From assembly GCA_003290165.1 (NCBI GenBank), contig QNQO01000803.1, positions 434,001 to 498,000 of the forward strand: a stretch of DNA of 64,000 bases. Direction: 5' to 3'. The stretch comes from Berberis thunbergii. Taxonomy: Eukaryota > Streptophyta > Magnoliopsida > Ranunculales > Berberidaceae. The translations under genes and the position numbers were made by a program. The notes beneath the pieces are model-generated. The model did not search any database, was not told the DNA's origin, and saw nothing but the letters and a program-made list of their open reading frames with translations. Below, one piece after another: positions 57,240 through 64,000 of this stretch (position 1 is the stretch's first letter; each line of letters opens with the position of its first letter).

Positions 57240-57646
57240 GTATCTGATGAGGACACTGAAGGGGAAGGAGAAGGGGAGGAGGATGTTGAGTTTGAGTCTG
57301 ACACGGAGAGAGTTGTTGAAATGGAAGGATATGAATAAGAGATAGAGGCCTGGCATTTCAAGTTCAACTATCAACTTTCAAGTATGTTTTTTTCCCTCTA
57401 TGTTGTTGAAACTCTATGTTATGCAACTTATACTATTATAAATTTAATGTAAGCTTAATTTTTCATATTTATAAATTTTCATATGTATTACTATTCTGGC
57501 ATTAAATTGGAAGTAATTGATAAAATATTAATTTATTATAATAAATTTTTGTAAATTATGAAAATTATAATACAAAATCTAAAACCGCCTAGGCGCTAAG
57601 CACCTGCTGTCCGCCCGCCCACCGCCTAGCGATTTTTAGAACACTG
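56775..57646. mobile_element. Non-autonomous hAT element (family B), complete
   Basis: The termini CAATGTTCTAAAAA and TTTTTAGAACACTG are inverted repeats, followed by GCCTAGGCG-rich subterminal palindromes. The 8-bp flanks GTCCTAGG at 56767-56774 and 57647-57654 are identical, as for hAT elements. The 872-bp interior includes an acidic open frame but no transposase catalytic region. Confidence 0.93.
57021..57338 (+). CDS. Acidic 105-residue frame inside the hAT element
   Basis: The frame is rich in Glu/Asp ('EEDFVSDEDTEGEGEGEEDV') with a basic start. It contains no hAT dimerisation motif or zinc finger. Acidic tails are common at the C-terminus of hAT transposases, so this could be the remnant left after an internal deletion. 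I see no evidence of expression, and it could be chance in purine-rich DNA. Confidence 0.35.
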
Positions 57647-57654
57647 GTCCTAGG

Positions 57655-58779
57655 CAAGGTTCTAGGTTGGAAGGCTTAATAGCCTATCTTCATCCACATC
57701 CACGACTTGCTTTACATTAGCTTTAAACATATCCATAAAAGTTTTGAAGTAATTCGCTTTCATTCCACCGCACCATCAACATTTGAGACACATTTGTCGC
57801 TCTTATGCATCAGTGAAATAGTATCCCACAAAGATGTATTTGAGGTTCTCAAGAAAAGTCTATACATAGTGCATGTGACCACCAGATGCGAGTGCCTATC
57901 AAATTCAAAAGGCAGTCCAAACCATCATGTATATTCCCATTGCAGGGTTTCCCGAGAAAGTGAATCAGGTGCTCCGTAGGGTTGGAGGTCCCATCATAAT
58001 TGATGAACTTAGACATCTAGAACTTCTTCAAAAGTTATCTATTATGAATCCACAAAAGGCACTATTAAAGGAGTTTTAATGCCTCGTTGGTTGTCAAGCC
58101 TAGTTTTTCTAATTTTGCATAACTTATAAATTTGGGGCACCTTCTTAGAAATCTTTTCCATTGTTGTTGTCCCTCGAATTCTCGACCATGGGATTGTTGT
58201 TTTTCCTCATCTTTGTCTGCACACAGTTGTCTCAACAACATGCGCTCGCCACATGGGCTCCATCTTCTCCTATATTCTCCACATGTTCTCTAACAAAAAA
58301 TCACACAATTTCCTTCATGTTTAACTATTGTTGCACAATAAGAATTGTTTGTTACCTCCTCGGTTACACATTTCCAGTTGGGATACATGCGATTGGATTT
58401 GGTATTTTATTTCCTTAGATGCATATCTTAGTATGAGACTCATAGCTCCATTCTTCTCCTCGAAAATAATGTCATATTATATAAGGTGAAAGCAACAACT
58501 CTGGACAGAATTCCTATCTAGTCAAGATCCTCGTGCAAACCTACATAAAATTTACACTAAATACCTTCAAGTTAAGTGCAGTGATAACTCTAAAGTACTT
58601 CCAACGGATGCTCAAAGATATGATGAGCAAGACAAGTGTGAGTATCTTTTTGAAATTCCTTTTTGTTTGAAAAATGTTTGTGGAAGAATGCAAATGTTAG
58701 TAGAATGTTTGAACACTTTATATATATTCCGTATTCAAAATAATCTCCTAAACCTTAGCACCAATAAAACAATTGAAGA
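57655..58779. other. No gene seen
   Basis: No conserved motif. An 85-residue frame at 58161-58418 is hydrophobic but unlike a known family and is not called. Confidence 0.45.
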
Positions 58780-60900
58780 TAGGGAAAAAAAAATAAAATG
58801 AGTCACCTCTTGGTCTGTATCGTCTCACAAGTCTTGGAATCTAAAACATGATTCTAATAAAATAATTTTGCAAAGTAGATCCAAGACTTGATGCACAAAT
58901 AAAGCAAGATAAACTGTGATTTATAGAAACAATACAACTTAAAATAGACAAGATGAGATATCAATGACAGTAAGGTAAGTAGGCATGCATAAGAATATAC
59001 AGAGAGGGAATTAAACAATACCAGACACAGATATAACGAGGTTCACCTAAGCCGAGGCTTGATTAGTCCTGACCAATTACTTCTCGGTGGAAAGGGCTCG
59101 CAATATTCTAGTTTTATTATCTTGATTAAAGATAACTAGAATCTCAATAATGTTCCACAACGTCGCAAGGTCAAGTCGCCGTGCTTCTCTGAGACTTATC
59201 AATATTACTCAAATATTTTGTTCCGCCAGACTTATGCAATACCTTGGCGATCACGTGGGATGACACGCAACCAAGTCTGAAGGATGTGTGTTTGAGATTT
59301 CGGAGATACCACCTGGTCTAATGTTTGTGTTTTGCGAGACTTATCGATCGGCCAAGGATTACACCATCATGGAATGTGATACAACCAAGCGTTATCACCT
59401 GTTTGGGATCTCTTGTGACACTTATTCGGAGGAATCCACTCCACGGATTAGAACCCACATTGGGTTGGTTGAGTATAGGCAACCTAACACTCAAAGAAAT
59501 TTCTCCAAAGATGTCTCTCAAATAGATGAATGGGATAAAGTTAAAGTTTAGATTTCTCACTTAGGGATGGGCATCCCATCCCGCGATCTCGATCTCGTCC
59601 TGATTTTTCAGGTCTTATTAGGATTGATCAATCCCATCCCGTCCCGATCTAGAATGGGATGGGATCGGGATGGAGATTTTTATCCCTCCTATCCCGTCCC
59701 ATCCCAAACTGATTTTTTTTTTTTAATATTTAGTATAAACTTTGTAGTATGAAATTATTTGTTGATATGGATATTTTATTTTCACAAAGTTTCCATGTGC
59801 AAGTCTAAAGGTAATACATAGAAGGTTATTATTTAGGGGCATTTCATTCTAAAACATTAGCAACTATAAGACTTTAAGTAATGGATTTTAACTTTTAAAC
59901 AATGAATTTGAGCTAAGTTATGGATCCTCTAAGAACAAACTGCATAATGAAGTAAGGCAATTCCTACCTTTCACACAACTTTAGGGAGTTGGGAAAAAAA
60001 TGCAACTATTCAAGAGTTGCTTCCAAATAATCGCCACACCATTTATGTTCTCGAATAAAAACTCTTCTGAAAAGTGAGCTTGTGGTTGGAGTAATTTTAT
60101 CTACCCCAAGAGTTGTTTCCTGACTTAACATCATTCAATGACAATCCACCAAAGCTAAACCAAGTAATCTTGAACAAGGTAAGCTTACTATGTAGTATTT
60201 TGACTTTACTATGTAGTCTTGAACAAGATATTGAGATAAATAGCCTCTGTTTGATTTGAATTTAGTTTGTGTTACAAATTTGCTAAGGATTTATCCCTAC
60301 CCAAAGCCTTTAAGTCCATTACCATGGAAACTTAAATAGAGTTGAGTTGTGTGTTTGGTAAATCCAAAATTTCAATCTTACATCTTAAATTTTCAATCCA
60401 AAATTTAGTACATGTTCATCCTGTCCCATCCCGTCCCGTTTCGTTCCGAACCCGTTTGGGATGAGACGAGGTCGGGATGAGGTCTATCCCGTCCCAATCC
60501 CGAACAAACGGGATGAGATAGGGGTGTGGTCCATCCCGTTCCATGCCCACCCCTACTCTCACTTCCTTGTAAAGTAGAAGTAAGGTTCACCATTTCAAAT
60601 ATGAAGGTTTGGCTTGATAAAAGAAGGTTTCTCTCTAAGGCCTTTAGATCTCAAATAAAGAAGTTGTTTGGTCTAGGTTAAGCACTCAACTTGAACCTTA
60701 TGTCTCTCTATTTTGTATTTAAGCTCACTCAAAGATAGTATGGAGAGATTTTCTCTTGAACAATAAGGAGAAATTTGTTCTTCTTCTTACTGGATCTTGT
60801 TGGATCTGCTGCTTTTTAATAGCTCTCACAAATTTCTCTGGAACTCCCAAAGTTGATGAAGGCAAATGAAGATCCAACTATTTATAGACTGAGCCTGAAA
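58780..60900. repeat. Dispersed repeat family copy 3, split by a hAT element
   Basis: It contains 'gaggttcacctaagccgagg' and 'tctcggtggaaagggctcgc' like 16900-16970, then continues with 'ttcaccatttcaaatatgaa' beyond the hAT insertion. Its longer extent makes it the best copy for defining the family. Confidence 0.5.
59562..60555. mobile_element. Non-autonomous hAT element (family A), second copy
   Basis: The ends TAGGGATGGGCAT and ATGCCCACCCCTA are those of 18248-18952 in the opposite orientation, with the same TCCCG/CGGGA subterminal repeats. The 8-bp flanks TTCTCACT (59554-59561) and CTCTCACT (60556-60563) differ at one base. It is 994 bp, about 290 bp longer than the first copy, and has no transposase frame. 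Confidence 0.9.
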
Positions 60901-62480
60901 AGGTGAAATTGACTTCACTATCTTTCAAATATGTTTTTCAAAATGGCTAGTTTCAAAACAACTCTTTGTTTTATTAGAACGACCACATGCTGACAATGAC
61001 ACTTCATGAGTGACATCGACTATGCTATGCCTTGATAGCTTTTTTAAAACAAAAGCTTTCTCTTAATCACATATGATTGTACTTGACATGGACATCTCAT
61101 GTCCAAAGTGATGAAATATTCAAGAGAATATTCATTCTCTTGTCCAAAAAAAATTTCTTTGAATTTTGCTTCGTACACATTCTTGCCTTTAAATAGCTTT
61201 AGCGTTTCATTAGAAATTTGGTCATCCATAAATTGTTTTTGCCTCGTCTTCAACTACCACATGGCAAAATCCACCTTCTCGGACTTATCTTCTTGAAAGT
61301 TTAAAATTGTTTGATTGATCTTCATGTCTTATACTTCATTGACTTGAATTGACTTCGCCCTTTGTTGACTTTAACTTTAATTAGCACATGACTTGATTTC
61401 ATTTTCTTGCATTGTCACCTTCGGTTGAGTCTTTACGGTCGCATTATCACCTTCGGTTGAGTCTTTAAGGTCGCATTTGAATGATCTAATTTCATTGATC
61501 ACTCACAACACAGTATGTATGACTTTATAATTTAGTCAATACATTTTTGCAATAACTTTACTCAATCTATATTGGTTTTATGAGCTTAACCAATATTGAT
61601 TTTGTAATAATTCGCAAATAACATTTTCACTAGGAAGAAGCGGTGAAACAACTTGGGATGAGCCTTTGATGCTTAATTTAGTTACCACTCGAAAAAAAAT
61701 CCCTAAACTAGTTGTACTTGGGAAAAATCAATGGGTTCTCCTTGTTGTGTTATATGGCCCTTTACTCATGGCACACTGCTGTTTATATAAACTGGCGTAA
61801 AAGGATATTTTGGTGTAAAAGGGTATCTTTAGTTTTTATTTTATCCCTCTGGGGCACCGCTTCTAGTAGAGATAACATGCGATACATGCACACGTTAACT
61901 TATGTTCAAGGCACACACATGCCACGTGCTAGGGATGACACCAAAGAAAAATACCCCTTAGACTACGTCTCTGATCTATTGATCCCACTAATCTCGCTAA
62001 TAATAAAAATGGAAAACATCTCCAAACGAACCTAGTTATCTTATGGGTGAATGCTAGAATTATTTAGTACAATAGCATAGTCCATCACATACCATTACAC
62101 ACTTTCTATATTTGACTTCAACAGCAGGATTCACTTATTTGCAAAGATTAGCATGTTCCATGACAACTCAAACAACTTGCTCAATGAATGTGCATGTATT
62201 TTTGTTTAACCAAGTCCCTTCCAAGCTTGGTTGGAGCATTTCCACTATCCATATGAGGCTAACTGAGCTGACATGGGGAAGAAAATAACCACTTAGCTTA
62301 AAAAGGCAAGGATCATGTAATCTCTCCGCACAAAATCAAGGCCCAAAATAAAGAAGGAAATAAATACACCTAACTCTCAAAAAGCAAGTCTTCACCACCA
62401 CAAAAGATCTCATTTTTTGGCTTATTTATTGTCGCATATATCACTTTACTCCATAAATAGTGACATGTGGAGCCTAATTC
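60901..62480. other. No gene seen; 33-bp two-copy repeat
   Basis: At about 61414-61480 the phrase 'caccttcggttgagtcttta' with 'ggtcgcatt' is present twice in tandem. The rest is AT-rich without recognised elements. Confidence 0.5.
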
Positions 62481-62484
62481 CTCC

Positions 62485-62680
62485 ACTATTGGTCACTTCT
62501 GGCAGCCCAATCCATCCCGGCGGACAAATCATCCACCAGAATCACTCCATATCTGCCAGAAATGTTCTTGCCTATTAGTGGCGGACACCACATCCGCTGG
62601 GTTGTTTTTAATCCGCCAGAATTGTTCCTTTTAATACTTTTCTGGCGGTTAGTATCTACCACAACTATTCAACATTATCT
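62485..62680. repeat. Palindromic GGCGGA/TCCGCC repeats, possible element end
   Basis: The motif 'tggcgga..' and its complement 'tccgcca(gaa)' alternate several times (near 62518, 62552, 62579, 62596, 62616 and 62643), similar in layout to CACTA subterminal repeats but of another sequence. CACTATTGG at 62487 could be a terminus. No right end or target duplication was found in the window. Confidence 0.45.
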
Positions 62681-62785
62681 CCTAATAAAATTCTTAGAGT
62701 TCTAAGGTGAGATGACTAGCAAATCTTGTTCGTAAAACACCAAACGTCCATCCTCAATCGCCCTATCTCTAAACACCCAACCCAG

Positions 62786-62931
62786 TATAAAAACCTAAAT
62801 TCCATCTCATCTTCTTCTCCCAATTTAGTCACTCGAGCAGAAGCAATATAGGGTTTTAGGTTTTCGCCGAGCATAAACTTGGATCTCATTTTCCAGCAAT
62901 CATGGCGACTCAAATGAGCAAAAAGTGAAAG
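62786..62931 (+). pseudogene. RPS3: Ribosomal protein S3 first exon with premature stop
   Basis: A TATA box (62786-62791) and a leader precede ATG at 62902. The ten codons read MATQMSKK, stop, K before a GTTTGT donor at 62932. Plant cytosolic ribosomal protein S3 starts MATQMSKKRK, so the arginine codon CGA has become TGA. S3 is a small-subunit protein lining the mRNA entry tunnel. No second exon (FVADGVFFAEL) appears in the remaining 1.07 kb, where it would usually lie close by. Promoter and first exon only: a truncated, dead copy. Identity rests on eight matched residues plus the splice position. Confidence 0.65.
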
Positions 62932-64000
62932 GTTTGTTCTTCAATCTCCAAATCTGAAAGATTTTCTTAGTTTCAAGTTCATCAAAACCCTCTCTCTCTT
63001 CACCTATTCATCTGATCTCACTCTCTCATCATCTCTTCTCCTTTATCGATTTTAGGTGAAAAAAAAAAAAAAAACCTGATAAATCTCTCTGAAATCCGTA
63101 AAGATCGAAGCTTTGTAATCTTGATTTGAGTCCATTTACCCAATTTTCTTCATCTTTAAGGAGGATCTTGATGAATCTTTGTTGTGACCGACTGGATTTC
63201 TAGTTTTGTGGTTTTTCTGTGATTCTTAAGTAGTTTAATACAAAGATCGTTTGTTTGTGTGGATTGATTGATTTGTGCGTTGTGTATTCTTTTAGTTTTG
63301 TCGATTTCGCAGCCATTGTTGGAGTGTTTTGAGGTATTTTGTTGATCAGAGTTCTTCAGTGGAAAAAAGGGTACGTGATTGGGGGAAGTTTGTTCAGATC
63401 ATTTCGTCGATACCAGCGAAGCCGAAAGAGCGGCAATTCTCTCTCTCTCTGAGGTAAAGCCAAGTTTAACCCATCAAGGCTATTCGAAAATATTCATTCC
63501 TCATCAACCAGGAATGAAAATAGTCATCTACTGATTCTAACGGCGGGCTGGTGGTGTCTTTTTCTTTTACAATGATGAGAAGATAATTTGAGAAATTTTG
63601 ATTCACGTATTCATTAAATATGGAATAATATTCGCACATGACATGATGATGTTCATACTGCAAAGGGACAAAAGATTTTATTCTTGTGTCTATGGAGGTG
63701 GAGCACTAATGATAGAGCTGTTCAGAGGGGCTCGCACATTTTCTTGGGATGTGTGCAGTCATTTTTCATGCACGTATCTCGAAGAGAATGGACAATTCCC
63801 TCATTCTCTCCCTCCCTCGCTGGCTTACTCGACATTTAGAATTCCTCCTAATAATAATATGGTTGTGTGATCTACCCACCACCTTATACAATTTTACAGA
63901 TAATTACAAAATTATTCATTTTTACTACACATTAAAATAAAATTTGTGCGGGGATAGTTATTAGGTTATACATGGCAGATAATTATAAATTTTAAAATTA
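62932..64000. other. Intron- or leader-like DNA, no gene seen
   Basis: The sequence is T-rich with CT-repeats (62990-63040, 63440-63452) like plant leader introns. It includes an A16-type run at 63060. No coding exon was recognised before the window ends. Confidence 0.4.

Noticed and set aside
58161..58418. 85-residue hydrophobic frame resembling a secreted peptide
   Set aside because: No homologous family recognised, no upstream promoter or intron context; weak evidence only.
63598..63870. 90-residue plus-strand frame near the window end
   Set aside because: No conserved motif and no supporting gene structure; it could only be judged with sequence beyond 64000.

Overview
The window is nuclear DNA of a flowering plant, most likely a eudicot. 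The evidence is one intron-rich gene for plant-type ATP-dependent phosphoenolpyruvate carboxykinase (PEPCK), remnants of typical plant retrotransposons, and TA-rich intergenic sequence. The species cannot be told from the sequence. Only one host gene looks intact; nearly everything else is nested transposable-element sequence and gene debris.

Layout. 1-4100: the right end of a CACTA transposon, then the 3' part and an LTR of a Ty3-type retrotransposon. 4290-15738: a decayed block of Tat-lineage-like (Ty3) elements. It holds a 69-bp minisatellite, a gag remnant on the minus strand, an element with its own LTRs (6774-15001) carrying gag/protease debris and an antisense ORF, and an inverted LTR. 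16255-20600: dispersed repeats, a 705-bp hAT element with a perfect 8-bp target duplication, and a broken TMCO1-like gene copy.

20604-38497: a Ty1/copia element on the minus strand (target duplication GGTTG) with two younger insertions. One is a 1.73-kb solo LTR in the integrase gene (duplication ACTCT on the plus strand). The other is a 10.6-kb CACTA element (26573-37190, duplication TTT) inside the codons of the gag zinc knuckle. The CACTA element shows no transposase. It carries exon fragments, with splice sites, of at least six unrelated host genes, all on the plus strand: FBS-type F-box protein, DEAD-box helicase of the RH28/DRS1 type, ABC1-kinase/beta-lactamase protein, endo-beta-mannosidase, CCR4-like deadenylase and phosphoribosylanthranilate isomerase. 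This 'Pack-CACTA' is the most interesting object in the window.

39317-45068 (minus): the PEPCK gene, 12 coding exons that splice to 1998 nt (665 codons plus stop), with a TATA box, a distal G-box and paired MITE hairpins in intron 4. 45700-49050: non-coding sequence with two fold-back elements and a tRNA-derived SINE with a 12-bp target duplication. 49393-51931: a 2.5-kb Tat-like mini-element holding only pieces of the same antisense ORF. 52288-53903: a long TGTAACATCCC-type LTR. 53904-60900: further dispersed repeats, a Mutator-like fold-back element, and two hAT elements (56775-57646 and 59562-60555). 62485-64000: palindromic GGCGGA-type repeats next to a ribosomal protein S3 first exon that has a premature stop.
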